The notes below the pieces were generated by a model. That model had not been told where the DNA came from, did not search any database, and saw only the letters and a program-made list of their open reading frames with translations. From Cohnella lupini (lineage in GTDB: Bacteria > Bacillota > Bacilli > Paenibacillales > Paenibacillaceae), in NCBI RefSeq assembly GCF_003386205.1, contig NZ_QRDY01000005.1, positions 301,549 to 365,548 on the forward strand: a stretch of 64,000 bases of DNA. The letters are read 5' to 3'. Shown one piece after another: positions 45,255 through 52,982 of this stretch (position 1 is the stretch's first letter; each line of letters opens with the position of its first letter). The translations under genes were made by a program, and so were the position numbers.

Positions 45255-47603
45255 TCACATCGTCAACTCTACTTCTCTCTGGCCCCTGAATACGACTACG
45301 CTATACTTCTCGCCTTCGGAAACGGATTGGTAAATTCGCAATAGATCGTCTACCGAATCCACTTTCCGTCCATCGATTTCCAAGACTACGTCCGCAACTT
45401 GAATCCCCTTTTCCATCTGCCAGCTGCCCCAAGGGATGGACTCGATGAGAACTCCCGTTTCTCCCGGCAACCCTGCAGCGGATACCTCCCCCATTCCGAC
45501 GATGTTCTTTATCTTGCACCGATCCCACGAGGTATGTTGAGGCAGGCGTCCCGATTTGCTCGGCGTATCGCCGAGAGCGGGGAGTTTGGGAGTCTTTGCT
45601 AGCTTCTTAAGCTCCGACTTTCTTACGCCGAACCGGTCCATCGGGAAATTTCGGAATCCCAATCCGATAGCGGGAGAAGCATCGCGAACCTGATAATCGC
45701 CGTTCGCCGTATCCACGAAAAGCGCATCCGCCATTACCGAATGCTTATCCGCACCGCTTAGCTCTTGAAGGCGCAAAGCAGGACTTGGCTCCAATAAGCC
45801 GGTTTGATGAAGCAGATTCCGGTCGCACGACGTTCCCCATGGCTGCGGGACGCGAATCGGTTCATATTCGCCAAAAACGATGTTATGGCGAATCTTATCC
45901 CTGCTTCCTTGAAACCAGACATGCGGATGGAACGAGTTGTTAACGAGGACATTGTTATCGCAAACCCGGTAGAAGCCTTCCCTCAGCTTAATTCCTCCAC
46001 CGAGACACAAATTATTGTAAATATAGTACCAGGTCGAACCGTCGTCCAAGTCGATATCCCACCCGTAATCGCATCGCCATCTGTTATTTCGGAGGGTTAT
46101 CGGTCTGACCATATCCAGAATCGGCAATAAGCTGTCTTCCTCTTCTTGATTCGAATTAATCCGATCCATATCGACGTCCTCGAGCAACCAGTAACGGTCT
46201 CTCCCCCAGGAATTGAAAGAACCATGATCTCCGGTTTCAAGCACGGTATCGAATATGTCGCAGTACTCGATCACATGTCCGCCGAATGTTCCTTCGGATA
46301 TATTGATTCCGGCTCTCGGTACTTCATAGATGCTGCAATGTCGAACGGTAATATCAAGCGACATGGATATTTGAACGGGAGCCGATTGTTTCTCGACTCG
46401 TCCGACTCTGGAGATCAGGCAATCCTCCACGAGACATTGAGCGGGGTAATCATTCGTCTTGGGTCCGCGGGTTTGGTCCATGTCTTGCAGCTTTTGGCGT
46501 TCATTATATTCGAATAAAGGACTCCGAACCGACCCTGGATCGCCTACGAAGGCAATGCCGTTGGCGCCGACATCCACGATATGACAGCCTTTGATCTCCA
46601 CGTTTCGGTTATAGCCGTCTACGAATATCGCGTTCCCGCCCAATTGATCGAAATTGCAATCTTGAGTCGAGCAATTCTCCGCCCCTCTATATACGACCGC
46701 ACCTCCGCGATAGGTCGTCCAATCGCTGCGCAAGAGCGGTTCTCGGTTATCCATGAACGTTCTTGCCGAATGTTTAAAGGTAAAGCCTTTGATCCGAATA
46801 TGGCGGACCGGCGAATGCTCGCTTCCGGAAAATTCGATTAGATGCGTTAAACGTACGCCTTCGATATCCGCTTCTTCCAAATTCAAATCCGGATACGGAT
46901 AAACATAAAGCTCTTCGCTAACTTCGTCGTAAAACCATTCTCCCGGCGCGTCCAGCTCTTCAAAAATATTCTCGACGTAACGATATTCGTCATGCATTCC
47001 CATTAGCCGATTGTTTTGCCAACCGCCCTCTAATTCCAGCACATCGTTATGGTCCTTGCCCGTTATGCGATAACGGTAGTCCCCCCACAAATGCTTATGC
47101 ATGGCGTGTACATATCCGCCGCGCGGATTTTTCCAATTCGCGACGCGCTTCGGATCGATACAATCCTTCGCATATCCGTTCATAATCCTGGTGTGCTCAT
47201 TAAAATTCGGATATCTGGCCATGTGCATCTGCCGGCCATTGACGAATAATTGATCTAACTTCAAGCCGGGAGGAACCGACTTGGATTGCTTAATCTCTCC
47301 TTCATAAGCACTCCATTGAAGATCAAGCTTCATAGCCCCGCTGATAGTGACTTTCTCCCCATGGGCTGCCTCATAAATTACTAGAGCATCCGCGCTTCCT
47401 GAATCCTCCGGCAAAAACCGCAATGTCTCCGATAAATAATAAGTGCCCTCCCGTACCCAAACGCGAACCGGGTTTCCTAACTTCGCCGCTATTCTGGCTT
47501 CCGTCTGCGCCCGTTGCAGAGTTGCGAAGGGTTGCTGCTCGGAACCTGTCCCAGAGTCATCGCCATGGAGAGAGATATGTAATTGCACGGTTGTTTTATT
47601 CAT
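45255..47603 (-). CDS. Cytoplasmic right-handed beta-helix protein with C-terminal PDZ domain
   Basis: A 782-residue protein with no signal peptide. The ATG at 47603 has AAAAGGAGCACAC upstream and is preferred over one at 47627. Residues ~1-650 form a right-handed parallel beta-helix of the GH120/GH141-like kind (DSGTGSEQQPFATLQRAQTE, VRVWVREGTYYLSETL, then N- and G-rich turns such as EIKGCHIVDVGANGIAFVG). The last ~80 residues form a PDZ domain (GVLIESIPWGSWQMEKGIQV, then DVVLEIDGRKVDSVDDLL). First gene of an operon with an isomerase and a Gfo/Idh dehydrogenase, divergent from an AraC regulator. The fusion of an intracellular carbohydrate-active fold to PDZ is unusual. Activity unknown. Confidence 0.75.
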   Translation of the reverse strand: MNKTTVQLHISLHGDDSGTGSEQQPFATLQRAQTEARIAAKLGNPVRVWVREGTYYLSETLRFLPEDSGSADALVIYEAAHGEKVTISGAMKLDLQWSAYEGEIKQSKSVPPGLKLDQLFVNGRQMHMARYPNFNEHTRIMNGYAKDCIDPKRVANWKNPRGGYVHAMHKHLWGDYRYRITGKDHNDVLELEGGWQNNRLMGMHDEYRYVENIFEELDAPGEWFYDEVSEELYVYPYPDLNLEEADIEGVRLTHLIEFSGSEHSPVRHIRIKGFTFKHSARTFMDNREPLLRSDWTTYRGGAVVYRGAENCSTQDCNFDQLGGNAIFVDGYNRNVEIKGCHIVDVGANGIAFVGDPGSVRSPLFEYNERQKLQDMDQTRGPKTNDYPAQCLVEDCLISRVGRVEKQSAPVQISMSLDITVRHCSIYEVPRAGINISEGTFGGHVIEYCDIFDTVLETGDHGSFNSWGRDRYWLLEDVDMDRINSNQEEEDSLLPILDMVRPITLRNNRWRCDYGWDIDLDDGSTWYYIYNNLCLGGGIKLREGFYRVCDNNVLVNNSFHPHVWFQGSRDKIRHNIVFGEYEPIRVPQPWGTSCDRNLLHQTGLLEPSPALRLQELSGADKHSVMADALFVDTANGDYQVRDASPAIGLGFRNFPMDRFGVRKSELKKLAKTPKLPALGDTPSKSGRLPQHTSWDRCKIKNIVGMGEVSAAGLPGETGVLIESIPWGSWQMEKGIQVADVVLEIDGRKVDSVDDLLRIYQSVSEGEKYSVVVFRGQREVELTM

Positions 47604-47746
47604 GTGTGCTCCTTTTCTTATATTCATTCGTTTTAATATTCATCTTGAAAACGATCATGATATAATCATATTATTATGAGGATGACAATTCTAACAAAAA
47701 ATTGCGTAATATTAGCACGATATTATCATTGATCGGTGGTGTTTTT

Positions 47747-48640
47747 ATGTACGAACACCGTTATCGGGAGATTTCGGCACACGGCTTGCCCGACTTTCCT
47801 TTTGATGTGTATACGAACGAACATCATCAGAACAAACATGCCATCCTACCCATTCATTGGCATAATGAAATGGAAATGATATATCTTGTTAAGGGTTCGG
47901 CCCTATTTAAAATCGAAAATCGGGACTATTCTTTACGAGCGGGCGAAGCCGTAATCGTTCATCCGGGAGAGCTGCATTCCGGAATCCGTACCGAATCCGG
48001 AGAAGTCGTTTATCATTCCATCGTGTTTAGATTTTCTTGGCTTTCGTCCTTCCAAAAGGACCGTATCCAAGAACAGTTTATTTTTCCGATTCTGGACGGG
48101 ACGATCAGATTTCCCGCCTTCTTGTCCCCTGACAAACGGGAGCACGATAAACCCCTGGAATTTATAAGAAATATTCTTATGGAAAACGAAAGAAAAGCGT
48201 ACGCCTACGAAATGAATTTGAAAGCCTACTTGATAGGGTTGATTGCCCACTTGTATCAGAACGATTTGATGGAGTCTAGAATTGAAATCAAGTCGCGACA
48301 AGGGCGAGAGCTGCACCATAAAATGAAAAGCTTGTTATCGTTTATGGATAAGAATTTAAATAACAAATTGGAATTAAACCAACTCGCGTCTACCATAAAT
48401 CTAAGCAGTTCGCATTTTTGCAGATTCTTTAAAGATCAGACCGGGATGCGGCCAATGGAATATTTGAACTATATCCGAGTAAACAAAGCCGCCACTTTGC
48501 TTCGAACGGGAACTTACAGCGTAATCGATGCCGCATTCGAAACGGGCTATCAGCATATAAGCTATTTCTCCAAATGGTTTAAAATCTACATGAGTATGAC
48601 TCCTTCAGAGTATAAGGCTTATTACGCATCCGGGATCTAG
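47747..48640 (+). CDS. AraC-family transcriptional regulator with cupin sensor
   Basis: A 297-residue regulator. The ATG at 47747 is preferred (GGTGGTG upstream, starts the cupin domain); a TTG at 47702 is also in frame. The N-terminal cupin domain (PIHWHNEMEMIYLVKGS, VIVHPGELHSG) binds a sugar-like effector. The C-terminal double HTH covers about residues 200-297 (INLSSSHFCRFFKDQTGMRP, TGYQHISYFSKWFKIYMSM). It is divergent from the PDZ/beta-helix operon across a 143-bp gap and probably regulates it. Confidence 0.9.
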   Translation: MYEHRYREISAHGLPDFPFDVYTNEHHQNKHAILPIHWHNEMEMIYLVKGSALFKIENRDYSLRAGEAVIVHPGELHSGIRTESGEVVYHSIVFRFSWLSSFQKDRIQEQFIFPILDGTIRFPAFLSPDKREHDKPLEFIRNILMENERKAYAYEMNLKAYLIGLIAHLYQNDLMESRIEIKSRQGRELHHKMKSLLSFMDKNLNNKLELNQLASTINLSSSHFCRFFKDQTGMRPMEYLNYIRVNKAATLLRTGTYSVIDAAFETGYQHISYFSKWFKIYMSMTPSEYKAYYASGI

Positions 48641-48652
48641 CTTAATAAGAGT

Positions 48653-48690
48653 TAAGGCCTTTTCTCCCTTGGAAGAAAAGGCCTTATTTT
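48653..48690 (+). terminator. Terminator of the AraC regulator gene
   Basis: Perfect 13-bp arms TAAGGCCTTTTCT / AGAAAAGGCCTTA with an 8-base loop, then TTTT. It may also serve the convergent beta-helix gene that ends at 48725. Confidence 0.85.
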
Positions 48691-48724
48691 GCGCTCGATC
48701 TATGCTATGAATTGCTATTGCGAA

Positions 48725-51700
48725 CTATTGGACCAGAATGTAATCAAGGTTAATCCATCCCGTATCGCCCGTTTCATATTTGTACGTAATGGTATTGACT
48801 CCCGAGTTCAAAGCCAACGCTTCGGTCTGGTTCCCCCACGTATCCCAGTTCGCGAGCCTTGGGAAGCCGGATTGCTTGATTTTCGTTCCGTTCACGTAAA
48901 TACTTACGGTGGATGGATTGTTCTGAGCGTTTGAGTAACGAGCAGTTACGTTATAATTGCCTGCGGTTGAAGCGGTTACGCTAAATGTCGTGGTTGCGCC
49001 CAGGGTCACGTATCCGTCCACGAATCCACTTCCCGTATATCCCGGATGATCCGTATTGACTTTAGCGCCGCCCGTAAGCTGCGCGGATTCCGCCTCGAAC
49101 TTAACGGGGGCGAGCGAAATATGATCGAGGTTGATCCATCCCGTATCCCCCGAATCGTATTTGTAGGCAATCGTATTCGTTCCGGCGTTCAGCGTCAGCA
49201 CTTCCGTTTGATTGCCCCACGTATCCCAGTTCGCTAGCCTCGGGAAACTTGCTTGCTTGATTTTCGTGCCATTCACGTAAAGACTGACGGTGGACGGATT
49301 GTTCTGAGCGTTCGCGTAACGAGCCGTCACGCGATAGGTGCCGGCGGTCGCGACGTTCACGCTGAAAGTCGAGGTCGCGCCGGATAGCCAATACCCGTCC
49401 ACGAATCCGCTGCCCGTATATCCCGAGTGATCCGAGTTCGTTTTGGCCCCTGCCGAAAGCAGAGCGGATTCCGCTTCGTACACGCTACCGGAAGCGGACG
49501 CCGTTACTCTTACGATATATTTAGATTCCGGCGACCGATTGCCCTGAGCGTCGATAATGTACAGCTTATAAGTGCCGGAGGTTTGCGGGACGGCGATCGA
49601 AGAAGCCGTGCCGCTTGCTTTGGTCATCGTCGCTCCTTCCACGAAACTCGTCGTACCCGCGGGCGCCAGCCAGACGAACTTGCTCGCGTCTCCGGTGGAT
49701 TTCAAGCCGATCGATGTCGTCGTCGCACCCGTGAATACGCTGGCCGGCAGCACATAATCCTGCAAAGGAACAGCCGCTGGCGTAATAAAACCTCTGTACG
49801 AACCGGAAACGCCGGAATTCACCGTAATGTTATAGGCTTGAACCGGCCATACGTTATCCGAATACGCGTTGACGTCTTGTATGACGCTATTCGGCACGCT
49901 GTAGTTGGAGATTTTGTTGACGGTCGCATAGTTCTGCGTGAAGTTCAAATCGTGTTTATAACCGAAGGTCGACGTATTATCGGAATTCAGCGTCCAGGTG
50001 ATTCCTGGATTGACGTTCATAACGTTGTTCTGCATCGTGAGGTAAGCCGACCCTTCATCCGGATGCATGGCATACTTATGTCCCGCAGGGACGCCTTCGA
50101 AATAGTTGTTGCCGATCGTGGTCGCGGGCATGCTTCCCAGCGTGTAGATCGGACCCGCATCGTTTAAGACTTGCATCGTGTTTACGATATGATTGTAGCT
50201 GAGATTGTTGTTCTTCGCCGTCGCGGTGGGGATGTTCGGCAACGTGGAGACGGAATTACCGTTGAAGTTCGACCATCCCCATCCGAGCGAAATACCGTTA
50301 TACGGCGTATTCTCGATCCGGTTGCGGATGACGTTCAACGTATCCGTGAAAAACGCTGTAATCGCAGCATGCCCCAAGAACAGCTTGCTCGAATCCAAAA
50401 TGTAGTTGTCGGAGACCGTGATGTTCTTTGGAATGGCTTCCGTACCGGCGGCGAACTTCTCCTTGGAAGCTGGCGCGCCGTTCGAAACTTGATAATTCGA
50501 TGGGTCGTTCGCGTAAACGTGCTGCGGATGACCGACGGATACCGAAGTGCCGCCCGTTGAATAGATGTAATTTCCGGAGATCAGTGCGTTCTGGACGTCG
50601 TTCTCCAACACGATGCCGTCCGCACCGGTAAGCTTGACTTCTCCGTCCAGAAATTGAATGTTATTGGCGGCATTCACCTCGATCGCTCCGGGGAAAACGT
50701 CGTAGTTTCGATAAAAATCCCGGTGCCAGTTGGGATTCCCGTAGGCCGTTACAACGGTTGCCGCCTGCACGGTCGCGGCTCCGGAGGAGTTTCCGATTTG
50801 GTACAGGTTGTAATCCGAGTGGGCGAACGAGATGCCTTTGAACGCGAGGTTCTGCACGCGGCCCGTAATCGGAGTGCCTTGAATGTTGATTAGCGTTTCC
50901 AAATTCGGCGCTATGATCTCCGCCGTGCTCATATTCTCGCCGGAACGCGGATAGTAGTAAACCGTTTGGTTAGCTCGATCGAAATAGAATCGTCCCGGGC
51001 TCGTCAGCCATTCGAACACGTTATATACGTTCTGGGAACCGCTCGTGTTATAGGGCGACCAATTGATGCGCTGCGCAATGGCGCCGTAAGGCTGCTGCAG
51101 CATGGCGGCGACTTGCCCGCTGCCGATACTCGCGATGGAATCCACGCTAACGATAACGCGATTCCAAGTCATCTGCGTTTCAAGCTCGATGTCCGATGGG
51201 TTCCGAGTCGTGGTCGGCAAATCGGACCCGTTGAATTTCGTCCCGGCCGACTGCGAACCGCTCTCCCAAGCCCAGGAGGCTTGCCCGGCCGTAATGGAGT
51301 ACGTGCCATAGCCGCCAAGAGCGCTTATCGTCTTGCTCGTCATGTAGGCTCTTTGGCCGTTGACGTATAAGGCGCGAAGCTTTTTGTTTCTTGTCAGCGT
51401 AGCTTTATATAAGTTCGGATTCGTCGTATCCTGCGTCCAACCGTTAATCTTGGCGCCTCCGCTGATGACCGGCTTTTCCCCGGGATAGGCTTCGTAACGA
51501 ATTTGAAAGCCGTTCGTCCCCGAGTCCGCGTTCGCGAAATTTACCGTATTGCTTAGGAAGTAATTCCCGCCACGCAAGTAAACGACTATATCTCCAGTCA
51601 TGGAACCGTTGACGGTCCGAACCGTATCCCTTGCTTTTTGGAGCGTCAAGAACGGCGCCGATTGCGTGCCGGAATTCGAGTCGCTGCCGGAAGGAGAAAC

Positions 51701-51829
51701 GTAATAAGTCGCTTGAATAGCGGCGCTTGCTTTTTGCGGCCACGCAATCATTGGAGCGCTTAAGCAAAAGATAAGACACACGAGACCGATAAATCGAATG
51801 CGCGGATAAGCCGAGTGAACAATGGACAT
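48725..51829 (-). CDS. Secreted parallel beta-helix enzyme with two CBM35-like modules
   Basis: A 1034-residue exported protein; the signal peptide ends near QKASAA. The N-terminal right-handed beta-helix (about 40-660) opens with YYVSPSGSDSNSGT and APFLTLQKARDTVRTVNGSM, almost the same as in 23820-26516, as is the following Ig-like stretch (LQDYVLPASVFTGA). Two CBM35-like modules (785-911 and 912-1034) replace the ricin tail of the paralogue. AAGGAGG precedes the ATG. Two cre-like sites and box II lie upstream, linking it to the 39090-40463 importer regulon. Probably a glycan-degrading enzyme acting outside the cell. The CAZy family is uncertain (GH141-like is the best guess). Confidence 0.82.
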   Translation of the reverse strand: MSIVHSAYPRIRFIGLVCLIFCLSAPMIAWPQKASAAIQATYYVSPSGSDSNSGTQSAPFLTLQKARDTVRTVNGSMTGDIVVYLRGGNYFLSNTVNFANADSGTNGFQIRYEAYPGEKPVISGGAKINGWTQDTTNPNLYKATLTRNKKLRALYVNGQRAYMTSKTISALGGYGTYSITAGQASWAWESGSQSAGTKFNGSDLPTTTRNPSDIELETQMTWNRVIVSVDSIASIGSGQVAAMLQQPYGAIAQRINWSPYNTSGSQNVYNVFEWLTSPGRFYFDRANQTVYYYPRSGENMSTAEIIAPNLETLINIQGTPITGRVQNLAFKGISFAHSDYNLYQIGNSSGAATVQAATVVTAYGNPNWHRDFYRNYDVFPGAIEVNAANNIQFLDGEVKLTGADGIVLENDVQNALISGNYIYSTGGTSVSVGHPQHVYANDPSNYQVSNGAPASKEKFAAGTEAIPKNITVSDNYILDSSKLFLGHAAITAFFTDTLNVIRNRIENTPYNGISLGWGWSNFNGNSVSTLPNIPTATAKNNNLSYNHIVNTMQVLNDAGPIYTLGSMPATTIGNNYFEGVPAGHKYAMHPDEGSAYLTMQNNVMNVNPGITWTLNSDNTSTFGYKHDLNFTQNYATVNKISNYSVPNSVIQDVNAYSDNVWPVQAYNITVNSGVSGSYRGFITPAAVPLQDYVLPASVFTGATTTSIGLKSTGDASKFVWLAPAGTTSFVEGATMTKASGTASSIAVPQTSGTYKLYIIDAQGNRSPESKYIVRVTASASGSVYEAESALLSAGAKTNSDHSGYTGSGFVDGYWLSGATSTFSVNVATAGTYRVTARYANAQNNPSTVSLYVNGTKIKQASFPRLANWDTWGNQTEVLTLNAGTNTIAYKYDSGDTGWINLDHISLAPVKFEAESAQLTGGAKVNTDHPGYTGSGFVDGYVTLGATTTFSVTASTAGNYNVTARYSNAQNNPSTVSIYVNGTKIKQSGFPRLANWDTWGNQTEALALNSGVNTITYKYETGDTGWINLDYILVQ
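48728..49096 (-). repeat. CBM35-like module repeat, copy 3
   Basis: Codes for the last 123 residues of the beta-helix/CBM35 enzyme (opening EAESAQLTGGAKVNTDHPGY). Similar in DNA and protein to 33781-34149. Confidence 0.8.
49097..49477 (-). repeat. CBM35-like module repeat, copy 4
   Basis: First CBM35-like module of the beta-helix enzyme, followed by the same LAPVKF/LVPVKF-type linker as in 34150-34530. Confidence 0.8.
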
Positions 51830-51913
51830 TATTCCAGCCTCCTTGAATTTTAATCGCCCTGCGTACCAACGAAAGGCTAAGCGATTTACACGATCGTCAC
51901 CTCCTTCTTAGAT

Positions 51914-51927
51914 TGAATGCGCTTTCA
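51914..51927 (+). promoter_or_regulatory. CcpA cre-like site
   Basis: TGAATGCGCTTTCA matches the cre consensus at 13 of 14 positions and lies between the box II promoter and the beta-helix/CBM35 ATG. Confidence 0.6.
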
Positions 51928-51948
51928 AAGTTCCCTGATAATTACCAA

Positions 51949-51962
51949 TGTAAGCGCATTTA
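51949..51962 (+). promoter_or_regulatory. Second, weaker cre-like site
   Basis: TGTAAGCGCATTTA fits the consensus at 12 of 14 positions, 21 bp from the first site and close to the -10, so two CcpA dimers could sit side by side. Confidence 0.45.
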
Positions 51963-51974
51963 TCTAATAATTTC

Positions 51975-52040
51975 ATTTTAATGAAGAGTAACCGCAGCCT
52001 CCATGCAGTTGTTTGTGTGATTTTTTGCACTTTCTTTCCG
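51975..52040 (-). promoter_or_regulatory. Promoter with conserved box II, copy 2
   Basis: Ungapped partner of 40515-40580. The 40-bp block 52001-52040 is 36/40 identical, and the -10 (TAAAAT, 51975-51980) is again 18 bp away with no -35 of its own. It drives the beta-helix/CBM35 gene, with a ~145-bp leader. Confidence 0.65.
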
Positions 52041-52122
52041 TTGACGTAAACAGGAACCCTGCTTTGCAGTCCTTAGAATGGCAGGTTTTATCGGACGATC
52101 GGAAAGAGAGTATTGAGCCGAA

Positions 52123-52206
52123 AAACCATTCAAAGAACCCGAGAAACTATTTAAAGAGCGCGAGAAACTATTTAAAGAGCACTAGAAACCATTCAAAATA
52201 CTTGGA
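52123..52206. repeat. 21-bp tandem repeat, four units
   Basis: Units start at 52123, 52144, 52165 and 52186; the consensus is close to AAACTATTTAAAGAGCGCGAG. The outer two units differ most. Confidence 0.75.
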
Positions 52207-52282
52207 AAGCATCCTCACCCCAAACGGGGCCAGCTCCTTTAATCGGAAATCATTACTACTTATTTGCCCGCTAGGCTTGTCC

Positions 52283-52475
52283 AGTACGATGGTAATCATC
52301 GTTATTCAAGCCAATTAGCTCTATTGAATTCAAAGTAGGTTGAAGAACATCGCTATTGATCGAATATTCGGAAGGCATACAATAAATTTAGAACAATAGC
52401 GATAATAAGCATCCTTATCCATCATATATTTTGATCATGCATCGAAATTACATTGATTAGCATCGCTATTGGATA
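52283..52475 (+). repeat. Dispersed ~194-bp intergenic repeat, copy 1
   Basis: Begins AGTACGATGGTAATCATCG and ends CATCGCTATTGGATA. It aligns over its whole length, same strand, with 63674-63867. An internal inverted repeat (ATCGCTATTG at 52349-52358, CAATAGCGAT at 52394-52403) and a third copy of ATCGCTATTG at the end give it a palindromic character. Confidence 0.8.
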
Positions 52476-52481
52476 CGTACT

Positions 52482-52541
52482 CAAGGGAATCGTAAACAAG
52501 AGAAACGAACCCAAGAGAAACGTACCCAAGAGAACTTCCTT
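52482..52541. repeat. 15-bp tandem repeat, four units
   Basis: Units start at 52482, 52497, 52512 and 52527; the core is CAAGAGAAACGWACC. The first and last units are degenerate. Confidence 0.7.
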
Positions 52542-52563
52542 TAACAGACTCGAGCAGTAACGG

Positions 52564-52920
52564 TAAATCCGACTATGGCGGGACATCCCGGAGCATCGCT
52601 CACCTCATCGTCGGAAAATCCGACTATGGCGGGGACTTCCGAAGCTTCGCTCACCTCATCGTCGGAAAATCCGACTATGGTGGGGACTTCCAAAGCTTCG
52701 CGCACCTTATAGTCGGTAAATCCGACTTTGGGCGGGGACTTCCGAAGCTTCGCTCACCTCATAATCGGAAAATCCGACTATGGCGGGACATTCCGGAGCA
52801 TCGCGCAACTCATCGTCGGTAAATCCGACTATGGCGGGACGTTCCGGAGCATCGCGCACCTCATCGTCGGTAAATCCGACTATGCCGGGACATATCGGAG
52901 CATCGCGCAACTCATCGTCT
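52564..52920. repeat. 51-bp tandem repeat (minisatellite), seven units
   Basis: Units start at 52564, 52615, 52666, 52717 (52 bp), 52769, 52820 and 52871. Each begins WAAATCCGACTATGG and ends TCATCGTCGG. Across each junction GTCGG-WAAAT-CCGAC forms a hairpin, and units 2-4 also contain the palindrome GAAGCTTC or AAGCTT. There are no unique spacers, so it is not a CRISPR array. Confidence 0.9.
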
Positions 52921-52932
52921 TATATAAAAAAT

Positions 52933-52957
52933 AGGCTTCATCACGATGATGAAGCCT
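52933..52957 (-). terminator. Terminator of the YesN-type gene at 52983
   Basis: Perfect 11-bp arms AGGCTTCATCA / TGATGAAGCCT with a 3-base loop, followed on the minus strand by ATTTTTTATATA. Confidence 0.88.
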
Positions 52958-52982
52958 GGCTGACGGTATGTTCGGACGCTGC

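Larger units (their letters stand above)
51830..52982. other. 1.15-kb gene-free, repeat-rich interval
   Basis: No convincing gene. In order it holds two cre-like sites, box II, a 21-bp tandem array, a 193-bp dispersed repeat, a 15-bp tandem array, a 51-bp tandem array and the terminator of the YesN-type gene. Short open frames here have no ribosome sites and follow the repeats. Confidence 0.7.

Noticed and set aside
52013..52318. 101-codon open frame over the 21-bp repeats
   Set aside because: It starts with a TTG inside the conserved promoter box, has no ribosome site, and its peptide merely reflects the repeat.
52564..52920. Possible CRISPR array
   Set aside because: The 51-bp units abut directly with no unique spacers, and no cas genes are seen nearby.
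52707..52934. Open frames on both strands across the 51-bp array
   Set aside because: The repeat length is a multiple of three, which keeps frames open by itself; no start signals are seen.
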